From Lysinibacillus_B sp042920265 (GTDB lineage: Bacteria > Bacillota > Bacilli > Bacillales_A > Planococcaceae), in assembly GCF_042920265.1 (NCBI RefSeq), contig NZ_JBDQZI010000002.1, positions 357,823-421,822 of the forward strand: 64,000 bases of DNA, given 5' to 3'. Shown here piece by piece: positions 51,195 through 60,818 of this stretch (position 1 is its first letter; each line of letters opens with the position of its first letter). The notes under the pieces were generated by a model. The model was not told the DNA's origin. It searched no databases and saw only the letters and a list, made by a program, of their open reading frames with translations. A program made the position numbers and the translations under genes.

Positions 51195-52490
51195 TTACAA
51201 CGTTTGAATTGTTTCCTCTAATTTTGTCGCAGCCTCTTCTAAACGTTCAGAAGATTCACCAATACGCTCCGCTACAACGGACAGTTTTTCTACTTGTATG
51301 CCTACATGTTCAAAATCGGCAATAGTTGTCTCAATAGAATGTGAAATGTTCGTAAATGATGCAAGCGATTTTTTATTTTCTTCTATGCCCTCTCCTACAA
51401 GGGTTTGAATGTTATGAATCGCTTCAATGACTTGATTTGTCACGGCGCTCGAATCCCCTATCAATAAGGCGATCTGCTCCACGGACTGCTTTGTTTGATC
51501 GGCTAATTTTCGCACCTCATCTGCGACAACAGCAAACCCCTTTCCGTGCACGCCCGCTCTTGCTGCTTCAATAGCTGAGTTTAAGGCGAGTAGGTTCGTC
51601 TGATTGGCGATCCCTTTAACGATTTCAACTACCGCTTTAATTTCTGAAGAGGAAGCGTCTAATTCCTTTACCATAGCTGTCATCTGTATCGTTTTCTCGT
51701 TAATTTGAGACGTTTGTTCACTTAAGTAGTGCATTTGCACCGTACCTTCTTCCGATGCCTCTTTCGTTTCACGTGCATCATGAATACTACTTTGTAATTG
51801 TGCATTCACTTCTTTTATACTCGCTACTAGTTTCACGACCGCCTCGTATGTTTCTTGTGACTGCACCTCTAAATTGTGTGAAATACGTCCGATTGTGTCA
51901 CGTACATCTTGTTTAATTTGATTTTGTTGCTCTTGAAACATGTGAGCTGCTACTTTTTCATATTCCTCTAACACAATCTGTTGTTCAAAATTACAAATTT
52001 TACTTAAAGAATTGATAATAAGTTCTGTCTCTACGACATCTAGATCTAAGGAGAATATAATGCTTCGTATCATGTTTTCAATCTTTTGAAACGCGCCTAA
52101 ATACCATTGGGTTGTCAATCCAATACGTACATGCATTAACGACACACGTGCGCGTTTTTCCAAAAAGGCATGATCGATACGCCCATCGAACATTTCAATA
52201 ATGTGATGACGTAATGTTTGGTGAAGACGTTCAGACGTAGTGTGCTCGTTAATAATATTATAAAACTCTGGTACACTTTCAATCGTTTCATAAAATGCAT
52301 CGACCACTTCTTTAATATGCACTTCTACATAAGGTTTGATAGCTCGGACTCTATGCAGATCCTCGACCGTTAAGTCAATTATTTTCAGCTGCAATAAGCG
52401 AGCAGCATCTTCAATAAAAATCCCTACTCCATTAAACTGCGTGTCGATAATAGATTGTTTTTCCCGTCTATTTCTATTAAATAGAAACAT
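51195..52490 (-). CDS. hemAT: Globin-coupled methyl-accepting chemotaxis protein HemAT
   Basis: ATG 52490 (AGAGG 6 nt upstream) matches the MLFKK-type start of B. subtilis HemAT; an ATG at 52505 is possible. The 431-residue product has an N-terminal globin (about 25-180), with the proximal haem histidine in RVSLMHVRIGLTTQWYLGAF. There is no membrane span. A C-terminal MCP signalling domain follows, with the hairpin tip IANQTNLLALNSAIEAARAG. It senses oxygen and signals to CheA/CheW, which are not in this window. Confidence 0.92.
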   Translation of the reverse strand: MFLFNRNRREKQSIIDTQFNGVGIFIEDAARLLQLKIIDLTVEDLHRVRAIKPYVEVHIKEVVDAFYETIESVPEFYNIINEHTTSERLHQTLRHHIIEMFDGRIDHAFLEKRARVSLMHVRIGLTTQWYLGAFQKIENMIRSIIFSLDLDVVETELIINSLSKICNFEQQIVLEEYEKVAAHMFQEQQNQIKQDVRDTIGRISHNLEVQSQETYEAVVKLVASIKEVNAQLQSSIHDARETKEASEEGTVQMHYLSEQTSQINEKTIQMTAMVKELDASSSEIKAVVEIVKGIANQTNLLALNSAIEAARAGVHGKGFAVVADEVRKLADQTKQSVEQIALLIGDSSAVTNQVIEAIHNIQTLVGEGIEENKKSLASFTNISHSIETTIADFEHVGIQVEKLSVVAERIGESSERLEEAATKLEETIQTL

Positions 52491-52549
52491 CTTCCACCTC
52501 TCCATTCCTTAGCATTCCCCTCCTACTTGAAACAATTATCTCTTTCTAC

Positions 52550-52579
52550 AATATAGTAAAAAATTTGAACTTATTACAA
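52550..52579 (-). promoter_or_regulatory. Candidate SigA promoter of hemAT
   Basis: On the minus strand TTGTAA (52574-52579) and TATATT (52550-52555) are separated by 18 bp, upstream of TAGGAGGGG. Confidence 0.45.
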
Positions 52580-52775
52580 TAATTTTCTCGCTTATAATAG
52601 AAAATGACAACGTTTTTTTTAAATGTTGTCATACTTTTTATGCCTTATTAACGTAAAAATACCGACTAATGAAAGCTTCACTTTACTTCAGTACATCATA
52701 TGCAATACAAAGGGGATTATTTAAATAGGCAGCACGCCTACTGTGTTAAGCCGTGCACTCCGCTTTTGCTCTAAA

Positions 52776-52818
52776 TAAAAATGGCAACCTCCTTTTGAGG
52801 AGACTGCCATTTTTATTA
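52776..52818 (-). terminator. Terminator of uppP
   Basis: AAAAATGGCAGTCTCCT pairs with AGGAGGTTGCCATTTTT (with mismatches in the middle) on the minus strand, then ATTTAG. Confidence 0.75.
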
Positions 52819-53640
52819 TAGATATACAATCGCCATTAAAATAACCGCGACAATAATACGATACACCGCAAATGGTGTTAATTTCACACGTGAAATTAAT
52901 TTTAAGAAGAATTTAATCGAAATGAGTGCGAAAATAAATGCACTTACAAAGCCAACAATATAGAAGCTAAGGTGATCTAGATTAATTTGATCCCAGTTTT
53001 TCACAAGCGATAATCCACTCGCGCCTGCCATAATCGGCACCGCCATAATGAACGTAAAATCCGCTGCTGTTTTATGGTCAAGTCCAAGTAACACACCACC
53101 TGAAATCGTTGCACCTGAGCGCGAGAATCCAGGCCATAATGATAAACATTGCACAAGACCAATCTTGAATGCTTTTCCGTAAGAAATATTATCCAGTGAC
53201 GTAATTTTTGGTCGCTTCGGTCCAAATTTATCGGCAATAATCATTAAAAATGCACCGATGAATAAACCGATAATCACCGTTTCAATCCCAAATAAATTTT
53301 CATCGATATAATCTTCGAATAATACACCAAACACACCGGCTGGAATAATGCCGACAATAACATGTCCTAAGTTAAAGCGTGTCGTTGTGTGCCCTTCCAT
53401 TTTATAAAGCCCAACTAAGCTGAGCATGCGCTTCCACATGACAACGACGACCGCTAAAATAGACCCTAGCTGAATGACAATTTTAAATGTATTGGCTGAG
53501 CCCTGCCCTAAAAACTCCGTTGTTTTTAACCATAAATCATCGACAATAATCATATGCCCTGTTGAAGAGACAGGGGCAAACTCCGTCATCCCCTCGACAA
53601 AGCCGAGGATGAGCGCTTTTAATAATTCCAAAAACTCCAT
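52816..53640 (-). CDS. uppP: Undecaprenyl-diphosphatase UppP (BacA)
   Basis: A 274-residue membrane protein with about seven or eight spans. The two active-site regions are EGMTEFAPVSSTGHMI at residue 17 and PGFSRSGATISGG near 170. It dephosphorylates undecaprenyl pyrophosphate outside the membrane, recycling the lipid carrier for cell-wall synthesis, and confers bacitracin resistance. AAGGAG precedes the ATG. It is downstream of the YkuE-like gene by 11 bp, so the two may be cotranscribed. Confidence 0.95.
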   Translation of the reverse strand: MEFLELLKALILGFVEGMTEFAPVSSTGHMIIVDDLWLKTTEFLGQGSANTFKIVIQLGSILAVVVVMWKRMLSLVGLYKMEGHTTTRFNLGHVIVGIIPAGVFGVLFEDYIDENLFGIETVIIGLFIGAFLMIIADKFGPKRPKITSLDNISYGKAFKIGLVQCLSLWPGFSRSGATISGGVLLGLDHKTAADFTFIMAVPIMAGASGLSLVKNWDQINLDHLSFYIVGFVSAFIFALISIKFFLKLISRVKLTPFAVYRIIVAVILMAIVYL

Positions 53641-53651
53641 TGTTGTACTCC

Positions 53652-54725
53652 TTATTTTGTAAATTCAATATCAACTACCCACAATTCCGATTGAGAACCA
53701 ATGCGTGTCGGTGGCCCCCAAAAGCCAAAGCCACTGGATACAAGTGCATGCATGGTGCCTTTTAACCGATGACCATAGTCAAGCTCAAATAGTTTGGATG
53801 TGATAAAATGATTCGGCCACATTTGTCCGCGATGTGTATGCCCTGACACATGAAAATCGACACCTAAATGGGATGGTGTTGCTAAATCATTCGGCGTATG
53901 ATTCATCACAAACCAAGGTTTTGACTCGTCTGTCGGCTTTAACTGTTTTAATAGTTGTCGTGATGTATTTGTCAAATCTTCTTGCCCTGTTAAATAGAAA
54001 CGATTGTCAATTAAAATGGTTTCATCGAGTAACATTTTTACATTCGAGGCTTCCATTTCTGAAATGAGTAAGGGGATTTTTCGACCGTAATATTCATGGT
54101 TCCCTAACACCCCGTAAACACCATATGTCGTCTTCAATTGCTTCATGACTTCGTGCATTCCGTCTTCGATATACCATGCTGGATCATCATCAATTAAATC
54201 CCCGGCAAGCAATACGATATCCGGCTGTGCTTCATTTGCTAGGTTCACGAACTTTTGTAAATGTCCTTTGTTGGACAACACCCCTAAATGAAAATCAGAT
54301 GCGACAACAACACGTAGCGGCTCCCCTTCTTTTTCAATTTCAATGGTCAACTCACGTGTAACTGGCGTATAGGCATTATATGTGCCAATGGCAAATAAAA
54401 CAACAAGCACTATCATACCAAATGTCCCAACCCATAGCACACTCTTAAATGGTGTCAGCCAAATGACGAGATTGACTATCAAACAAATCACAAGTCCATA
54501 TTGGAACACAAACATCCAATAGTTACCAATAACTGCCAGTGGCTTCAATAGTTCATGCATCCGCCCTAAAATAAAGCTAAATGAAACAATAAATAAAACA
54601 AGCCAATACACCACCTCAAAACGAAAGATATTGAGTGCCATCAGCCACTGCTTCAAGTTCCAGCCTAAATAACCTGTCATGCCGCTATATATCGCAACAA
54701 CAAGTACCCCTATCAATAGTCGCAT
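53652..54725 (-). CDS. Membrane metallophosphoesterase, YkuE-like
   Basis: ATG 54725 is chosen (GGGAG 10 nt upstream, followed by a membrane span); the frame is open to 54842 through intergenic sequence. The 357-residue product has four spans in the first ~120 residues. A calcineurin-type domain follows: ASDFHLG, LLAGDLIDD, LGNHEYYG and SGHTHRGQMW, giving all metal ligands. YkuE-like proteins act on UDP-sugars or lipid-linked phosphates. It is located upstream of uppP, which fits a role in envelope precursors. Confidence 0.87.
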   Translation of the reverse strand: MRLLIGVLVVAIYSGMTGYLGWNLKQWLMALNIFRFEVVYWLVLFIVSFSFILGRMHELLKPLAVIGNYWMFVFQYGLVICLIVNLVIWLTPFKSVLWVGTFGMIVLVVLFAIGTYNAYTPVTRELTIEIEKEGEPLRVVVASDFHLGVLSNKGHLQKFVNLANEAQPDIVLLAGDLIDDDPAWYIEDGMHEVMKQLKTTYGVYGVLGNHEYYGRKIPLLISEMEASNVKMLLDETILIDNRFYLTGQEDLTNTSRQLLKQLKPTDESKPWFVMNHTPNDLATPSHLGVDFHVSGHTHRGQMWPNHFITSKLFELDYGHRLKGTMHALVSSGFGFWGPPTRIGSQSELWVVDIEFTK

Positions 54726-54796
54726 GTGCCCCACGCTCCCTATTTTTATATCGTTTACTACTGAAAAATTATAGCATAATAGCATGTGCCACTGTA

Positions 54797-54840
54797 GTAC
54801 CAGCTTGGTACCAGGCACTTCCCTGGTACCAAGCTGGTAC
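54797..54840. repeat. Perfect 19-bp inverted repeat, REP-like palindrome
   Basis: GTACCAGCTTGGTACCAGG and its exact reverse complement are separated by 6 bp. Each arm contains GGTACC. It lies directly beyond the kinase-gene terminator and upstream of the YkuE-like gene. The U-run following on the plus strand is replaced by A's, so it is not itself a terminator on plus. Confidence 0.8.
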
Positions 54841-54868
54841 AAAAAAGCGCCTTCCTATAGAAGGCGCT
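54841..54868 (-). terminator. Terminator of the sensor kinase gene
   Basis: AGCGCCTT pairs with AAGGCGCT, followed by TTTTTT on the minus strand. Confidence 0.8.
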
Positions 54869-54873
54869 CCCCA

Positions 54874-57123
54874 TTACCCGATATTCACTTTCACAATCAC
54901 TTTAAACAAATCACCATCTACATCAATAACAAGTGACCCACCATGTAAATCCACAATCGATTGTGCAATGGCTAGCCCCAGTCCTGAGCCTTCCGTATGC
55001 CGTGACGTATCTGCACGTTTAAAGCGCTCTGTTAATTCTTCCACATTACCACCGAGCTCGTACTTGGCGATATTTTTCACTGCCAACTCCGCTACACCTG
55101 CTACGGCTCGTAATGATACGTATACACGCGTGCCTTCTAAGCTATATTTACGGGCATTGACAAGCAAGTTATCGACAACACGCCACCACTTTTGACCATC
55201 CACATACGCATAAATTGGTTGTTCATGAATCGTCACACGTAAATCGAGACCAGCCGCCGTAAAATCCTCTTCATGCTCCACTACGGTTTGTTGGAGCATT
55301 TGCGCTAAATCGACGCGTTGCTTCAAAATCTCAATATTACCGCTCGCCATTTTTGATACTTCAAATAAATCCTCAATTAACGTTTTTAATCGCGCAGATT
55401 TTTTATCTAAAATATCCACGTATTTTGTCCGTTCGTCTTCTGGCAAATCGGGGTTTTTCAATAAATCCGTATACGTAATAATCGACGTCAGCGGTGTACG
55501 TAAATCGTGGCTCACATTCGTGATGAGCTCTGTTTTTAACCGTTCGCTTTTAGCACGCTCATGCATCGATAACTCCACACCTTGACGTAAAGCATTTAAA
55601 TTCTCCGCATGTTTCGCAATCGGTGAATTCCCTTTTACTTCAATCGCCGTCGTTAAACGGCCTGCCGCCATGTCCTCTGTTTTCTGCATCACACGGTTTA
55701 GGTAGCCCATGCGTTTTAAATACACATACAACACAGGTAACAAAACGAACATAAATAACGGGGCATAAATTAACAGTAACGCTGGCTGTAATAACACACC
55801 CGCAAACCCAAGCCCTGCAAGGAAAAAGACGATAAACATGGCGACCGTTTGTTGACCAATCGATTTATTTAAAAAGGCTTCTCGCCCTGCTTCTACTAAA
55901 CGGATAAAAATCGAATTTTCCGCCGAAAGCCCTTCACGTTTTACAGCATCATATCCCCATATCGCTGTCACAATCGCAACTGCGGTGAAAGCAAAACCAA
56001 ATAAAAATAGCACAGCTTCTTCAAAGTTTAAATAATACTCACTTCGATAAATAAAATATGCCTGTGATTCAATACGATACGGAAAACTTTCTATAAAATT
56101 AAATGCCAGTAATCCTGTGATCATCGGAATGACTAAACGAATATCAAGCGGTAAACGATGGAACTTTTCTTCTAGCTCTGGAACAGTTGAAAAAAGTTCG
56201 CGACTGGGCTTTAACATCGTAGCGAGTAAACTAATTGACACTAAACTGATGACCCAAAGTGTATATAACACCCACTTTTGAAGTGTAAAAATATTATACG
56301 ATTCTGCAAATCCCGTTTCATCCATAGCTGATTTTAATAACGATACTTCTCCTGTAAACGATTGACTTGCATTCGATAAGTCCATGTACGTATTACTAAT
56401 TCCTGCGCTATCTGCTATATAATCATCTAAATAAATAGCGCGATCTCCGTCTATATATAATTCATCGCCTTTTTTAAACTGTGTACGATTGACGATTTTT
56501 TCTGGAGATTTTTTTTCGTATACTTCTCCCGCTTCATTCGTTAATCGATACGTGAAATAGCTATATTGCTCTTTAAACTGACGAGCCCTTTTTTCATATT
56601 CTACTTTATATTTGGCTAATGCTTGCTTCTTGATTGCAAGTATTTTTTCCTTTACTACTTCATCACTCTCAAAATTCCTTCGTACTTCCGCTAACTTTTG
56701 ATCCCGCTCTTGCTGTAAGCGTTGCGCTTCACTTGTAGCTGGCGCAGTATCCGTTTTTTCTTCCGCAGTTGTTTCTTCCTGCGTCGTTACTGTTTCTGTT
56801 TCTGTGACGGTCTCCTCACTAGTTACTGCACTTTCATACTGCGCGCGAATATTCGCCAGTTGTTCTTCCAGTGAGCCGTAGTACTCACGATAATACATAA
56901 TTTCGTCATCATTCACTTGAATAGCACGCTCTGCTTGTTCAAAATCAATCGGGTCTAGTATATATTCTTTCAAACCTTGTAAAAAGTACTCTTGCTCATT
57001 CATCATGTCATGAGAATCAAAATAATTTTGCCCAATAAAACCTTGGCTTTTTATTAAAAACGACCAAACACCTAATGCCGCTAAAAATATAAGAAAAAGA
57101 GTAAGGAATAAACGTTTTTTCAT
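54874..57123 (-). CDS. Multi-span sensor histidine kinase
   Basis: A 749-residue kinase with AGGAGG 8 nt before the ATG. One N-terminal span (5-22) is followed by a ~250-residue external region. That region contains a low-complexity Thr/Glu stretch at about 97-135 and a charged coiled coil. Several more spans lie between 280 and 485, then a HAMP-like linker, HisKA with NVSHDLRTPLTS, the N box NLLVNARKYS and GSGLGLAIAQSIV. The cytoplasmic part is VanS/YycG-like. It is paired with the OmpR-type regulator upstream. The signal is unknown. Confidence 0.9.
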   Translation of the reverse strand: MKKRLFLTLFLIFLAALGVWSFLIKSQGFIGQNYFDSHDMMNEQEYFLQGLKEYILDPIDFEQAERAIQVNDDEIMYYREYYGSLEEQLANIRAQYESAVTSEETVTETETVTTQEETTAEEKTDTAPATSEAQRLQQERDQKLAEVRRNFESDEVVKEKILAIKKQALAKYKVEYEKRARQFKEQYSYFTYRLTNEAGEVYEKKSPEKIVNRTQFKKGDELYIDGDRAIYLDDYIADSAGISNTYMDLSNASQSFTGEVSLLKSAMDETGFAESYNIFTLQKWVLYTLWVISLVSISLLATMLKPSRELFSTVPELEEKFHRLPLDIRLVIPMITGLLAFNFIESFPYRIESQAYFIYRSEYYLNFEEAVLFLFGFAFTAVAIVTAIWGYDAVKREGLSAENSIFIRLVEAGREAFLNKSIGQQTVAMFIVFFLAGLGFAGVLLQPALLLIYAPLFMFVLLPVLYVYLKRMGYLNRVMQKTEDMAAGRLTTAIEVKGNSPIAKHAENLNALRQGVELSMHERAKSERLKTELITNVSHDLRTPLTSIITYTDLLKNPDLPEDERTKYVDILDKKSARLKTLIEDLFEVSKMASGNIEILKQRVDLAQMLQQTVVEHEEDFTAAGLDLRVTIHEQPIYAYVDGQKWWRVVDNLLVNARKYSLEGTRVYVSLRAVAGVAELAVKNIAKYELGGNVEELTERFKRADTSRHTEGSGLGLAIAQSIVDLHGGSLVIDVDGDLFKVIVKVNIG

Positions 57124-57135
57124 TTGTCATTCCTC

Positions 57136-57279
57136 CTAAAATAGTCTTTGTAAAAATTGGATAGTCTCCAGTAAATCGGTGTTGATCCAGCGCCAAACAT
57201 ATGCCCCGATGCATACGAATCCAATAATGGCTGCAACCACACTACACGTCGTACAAATATCGAGTAGCCTATTTTTCAA
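57136..57279 (-). CDS. 47-residue membrane peptide between response regulator and kinase
   Basis: The TTG at 57279 overlaps the end of the response regulator gene by 11 bp. The frame runs to 57136, 12 bp before the kinase ATG. The product has a hydrophobic core VVAAIIGFVCIGAYVW flanked by polar ends. No strong ribosome site precedes the TTG, so translation would be coupled. It fills the otherwise odd 145-bp gap and could be a small modulator of the kinase. Confidence 0.45.
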   Translation of the reverse strand: MKNRLLDICTTCSVVAAIIGFVCIGAYVWRWINTDLLETIQFLQRLF

Positions 57280-57961
57280 TTTTGTATCCAAGTCCCCACA
57301 CCACTTTCAAGTAACGTGGATTTTTCGGATCAGCCTCGATTTTTTCACGAATTTTACGAATATGTACAGCAACGATATTTTCAGCGTTATACGCCTCCTC
57401 GTTCCATACAAGCTCATAAATTTCACTGATCGAAAACACACGTCCTGCATTTTTTAAAAGAAGCTCTGTAATTTTATATTCAATCGGTGTCAGCTTCACT
57501 GGTTCTCCGTCAAGTCGCACCTCTTTTGCCTCTGGATGTAATGTAAGCCCATCTGTTTGCTCTTGCCGCGCATACGTACCCAATTCCGTATAGCGTCGTA
57601 GCTGACTTTTCACCCGCGCCATTAACTCCAGTGGATGAAATGGCTTCGTTAAATAATCATCGGCCCCTATGGATAACCCATGAATTTTATCTGTCTCCTC
57701 TGCCTTCGCGCTAAGCATCAGAATCGGGATATTACGTTCCTCCCGAATTTTAAATGTCGCCGTAATCCCATCCATCTTCGGCATCATAATGTCTAAAATA
57801 ATTAAATGTACTTCATGCTGCTTGAGCATGTCTATCGCCTCCAGCCCATTCGCTGCCTTCAGCACATGAAACCCTTCATTCTTTAAATAGATCTCAATTC
57901 CGTCACGAATATCTTGATCATCATCCGTCACAAGTACAGTTAGCTTGTCCACCCTCAACAC
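57269..57961 (-). CDS. OmpR/VanR-family response regulator
   Basis: A 230-residue regulator. The receiver domain (5-120) has DDDQD at 14-18, the phospho-acceptor in LIILDIMMPKMDG near residue 55, LSAKAEE, and the lysine in YLTKPFHP. The C-terminal winged helix has LTPIEYKITELLLKNAG and VHIRKIREKIE, LKVVWGLGYKIEK. It is the first gene of the unit with the small ORF and the kinase. A weak hairpin at 58096-58120 lies upstream; otherwise nothing was seen in 57962-58344. Confidence 0.93.
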   Translation of the reverse strand: MLRVDKLTVLVTDDDQDIRDGIEIYLKNEGFHVLKAANGLEAIDMLKQHEVHLIILDIMMPKMDGITATFKIREERNIPILMLSAKAEETDKIHGLSIGADDYLTKPFHPLELMARVKSQLRRYTELGTYARQEQTDGLTLHPEAKEVRLDGEPVKLTPIEYKITELLLKNAGRVFSISEIYELVWNEEAYNAENIVAVHIRKIREKIEADPKNPRYLKVVWGLGYKIEK

Positions 57962-58344
57962 CTCACTGCTTTTTCTTATAATTATATCGTACTGAACAAA
58001 CCTTAGGATTTTATAAGGACAAATCTGAAGAATTTCTTAAGAAACACTAAGCAACTACCAAATAACCATATTATACCATTATATTGAAATAAAATAAGGT
58101 TACCTTATAAAGATAACCTTGAAAATGCCGGAAATTTCAATTGAAGTGTAAATCGTTCTTTTTCATAGATGAAATTGTTTGCACCTTCTATGGTAAAATT
58201 AGGGGCAATGAATAAAAAACACTCACTTTAGCATTCCGATGTTCAATTGATTTTCCATCTTCACGGAACGGTGACTAGATGTTAGCACACTTATTCTTCT
58301 GAAGAGATCGTTGGGTAGTGTCCAATGAAAGGAGGTTTTCTCTG

Positions 58345-59442
58345 TTGAATAAATGGCTCTCTCCCTTTTACGTGACCATTGCACTTTCTATCGCTTTTAT
58401 CGTGAGTGCTTTTACATCATTTGCTCATACAACAAACTTTTTCGCACTGTCTCTAGCATTATTTTTCATGACGATTTTCATTCATGAGCTCGGGCATGTT
58501 GTATTCGGACGATTCGCAGGCTATCGCTTTATCTATATGACGATTGGGCCTTTTACAATTGAAAAAAGCGAAAAGCTAAAAATTATACCCAATTATAGCT
58601 GGGTGATGTTTGGGGGTGTCGCCTACTGTATGCCGATTAGCACAGATCACGAATTAACGAAAAAACATATGTGGTATGCAGCAGGGGGACCACTATTTAG
58701 TATCGGGGCAGCAATCCTTTTACTTGGATTATGGTACTTAACCGATGCTTCACTTTTGGCATACGCTATGACATTACACGGGGCCATTTTTGTTGCTACT
58801 GCTATTCCAATGCGGATAGCAGGCGGCTTCTACTCCGATGGCTATATATGGCTCATGTTAAAACGTGGTGGTAAAAAATCACAGCAGTATGTGGCGATGT
58901 TGTTATTAACGAAAGAACTAATGTCACCAAAAAAACCTTCCGAATGGAATAAATCATTGATTGAGGAAGCCAAAAAAATGACATCATCTGCTGACAATAT
59001 TCTCGTAGCCTATACGGTGTTTTATTATGAATTCGTGACGAACGGATTTAAGGCTGCATCGCAAGCTATGGATGCATTTAAAACGATTCCGATTACCAAG
59101 AAAAATAAAATCCTATTACAACATCTAACCCATATACGTCAAATCGATTCGTATGTATCCGATCATCCCGATACAGCGCTCATCACGTCATTGCATGCAC
59201 AATTATCAAAAGTCGAACCAATTAGCTATAAGCGCAGCGAAGCATTATTAGCCTCTTTACAAGGCGACAAGGAACTAGCGGAGAAACGACTACAGGAAGT
59301 TATGGCGCAATGCGAGCAACAGATGAAGCAATACGGCTTTTTTGAAGCGGAAAAACAATTAACTACTTTCCTTCAGCAAATGATGCAGGTACGTAATCGG
59401 TCATTTATGGATGGATCAATTACAAGTGAAGACATGTCATGA
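58345..59442 (+). CDS. M50 family membrane metallopeptidase
   Basis: TTG 58345 is taken because AAAGGAGG lies 9 nt upstream; the frame is open from 58318. The 365-residue product has spans near 10-28, 32-46, 100-140 and a zinc motif HELGH at 47-51 with the third ligand in GFYSDGYIW near 170. That fits site-2-protease-type intramembrane peptidases. The C-terminal ~180 residues are soluble, helical and TPR-like. The substrate is unknown; it is not the RseP/RasP type, since no PDZ domain is seen. Terminator follows. Confidence 0.8.
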   Translation: MNKWLSPFYVTIALSIAFIVSAFTSFAHTTNFFALSLALFFMTIFIHELGHVVFGRFAGYRFIYMTIGPFTIEKSEKLKIIPNYSWVMFGGVAYCMPISTDHELTKKHMWYAAGGPLFSIGAAILLLGLWYLTDASLLAYAMTLHGAIFVATAIPMRIAGGFYSDGYIWLMLKRGGKKSQQYVAMLLLTKELMSPKKPSEWNKSLIEEAKKMTSSADNILVAYTVFYYEFVTNGFKAASQAMDAFKTIPITKKNKILLQHLTHIRQIDSYVSDHPDTALITSLHAQLSKVEPISYKRSEALLASLQGDKELAEKRLQEVMAQCEQQMKQYGFFEAEKQLTTFLQQMMQVRNRSFMDGSITSEDMS

Positions 59443-59474
59443 GCAATTCTGAGTACAGAATTGCTCATTTTTTA
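59439..59474 (+). terminator. Terminator of the M50 peptidase gene
   Basis: GAGCAATTCTG pairs with CAGAATTGCTC and is followed by ATTTTTT. Confidence 0.85.
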
Positions 59475-59505
59475 TGGAACTAGATATTTGCACGAGAACT
59501 CCTTC

Positions 59506-60660
59506 TCAAGCATACGAATGAAGCCCCGCAATAACTAAGTTAACAAATACTTGATTGAAGACAATTAAACCGAACCCAATAATGGCAAGCCATGCTGTGC
59601 GCTCTCCCTCCCAGCCTTTGGATAAGCGGAGATGTAATAATGCTGCATAAAACAACCACGTTATTAATGCCCATACTTCTTTTGGGTCCCATCCCCAATA
59701 CCTTCCCCACGCAATTTGAGCCCAAATCATTGCAAAAAAGAGACCTCCTAAAGAAAACAATGGAAAGCCAATTAGCACAGCACGATACAATATTTCATCT
59801 AATAATTTCGGATTCACTTTTATTGTAAATGGCTGTAAAAGCTGCGCGATTCTTTTACGTGTCACTAGGCGAATGAAAGTATATAGTGCCGTCCCTACAA
59901 TAAATGACCAAACAATCGTATTTAATTTTTTGGCATCAATTGAGCTCGGGATAGAAATTAGACCAACTTTCTCTTCTCCTTCATTTACGACGAGAACAGG
60001 CATTGTATATGTAGTGACTTCGGAAACCCCTTCTCTATTTTTTATTTCTACCGATTGTGGCTCTAAAAATAACGAAAAGCAGGTCGAACTGATGACAAAA
60101 CCAATGACAACTACTAAACAATATAGAACTCCCTCCAAGCTTCTTATACGTTGGCTTGTTTTCGTCACATCCAGTACACAAAGCAAGTACATCACACCTG
60201 TCACGAAGGCAACGGACAAAATGGCGCTTGAAAAAGCGACCGTCATCACATGGATGGCGAGCCAATTACTTTGAAGACTCGGTATTAATGGAGAGGCTTC
60301 CTGTGAAAAAACACTCCCATACCCTAAGATTAATAACGAAATCGGAATAGCAAATAGCCCAATCATAATTTGTTTATATAAATAATGAATAAGTAAAAAT
60401 GCGCCAATTAACATAATGCCGAAAAACGTCATAAACTCATACATATTACTAACTGGTGCATGTCCCAAGGCTATCCATCGGCAAATAAAATATGTAATTT
60501 GTAAGACAAATGCAATAGCTGTGAGAGCTAAAGCTATCCTTGCGCTTCTTTTACTCTTCGACTTAGCAGCAAACCCAAACGGCACAATCGCCACTAATAA
60601 TAAAATAAAAGCGATAAACAACACATCACTGCTCATTGATAAGTATTGATCCGTGCTCAT
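59506..60660 (-). CDS. ccsB: Cytochrome c biogenesis protein CcsB/ResC (CcsA family)
   Basis: A 384-residue membrane protein with about eight spans. The haem-handling WWD motif is WGRYWGWDPKEVWALITW near residue 310, with conserved histidines such as SNWLAIHVMTVAFSSA near 135. ResC, with ResB, transports haem and attaches it to apocytochrome c outside the membrane. No ResB or ResA gene lies in the window. Here the gene is isolated and convergent with the M50 gene, so it may be an extra copy. AGAGGGG precedes the ATG. Confidence 0.87.
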   Translation of the reverse strand: MSTDQYLSMSSDVLFIAFILLLVAIVPFGFAAKSKSKRSARIALALTAIAFVLQITYFICRWIALGHAPVSNMYEFMTFFGIMLIGAFLLIHYLYKQIMIGLFAIPISLLILGYGSVFSQEASPLIPSLQSNWLAIHVMTVAFSSAILSVAFVTGVMYLLCVLDVTKTSQRIRSLEGVLYCLVVVIGFVISSTCFSLFLEPQSVEIKNREGVSEVTTYTMPVLVVNEGEEKVGLISIPSSIDAKKLNTIVWSFIVGTALYTFIRLVTRKRIAQLLQPFTIKVNPKLLDEILYRAVLIGFPLFSLGGLFFAMIWAQIAWGRYWGWDPKEVWALITWLFYAALLHLRLSKGWEGERTAWLAIIGFGLIVFNQVFVNLVIAGLHSYA

Positions 60661-60818
60661 CAGAACCCCTCTTTCTCTATGTCATTCGGTTCATTATAAA
60701 AAACAGCTCCTTCATTCCGCATCATTTTATCGTCAACGTCAAGAAACTCATCTGGAACGTTGTTCATTCCTATGAACATCTTTTGAAATTACAGTACAAT
60801 ACTAAAAGGAGGGGAATA

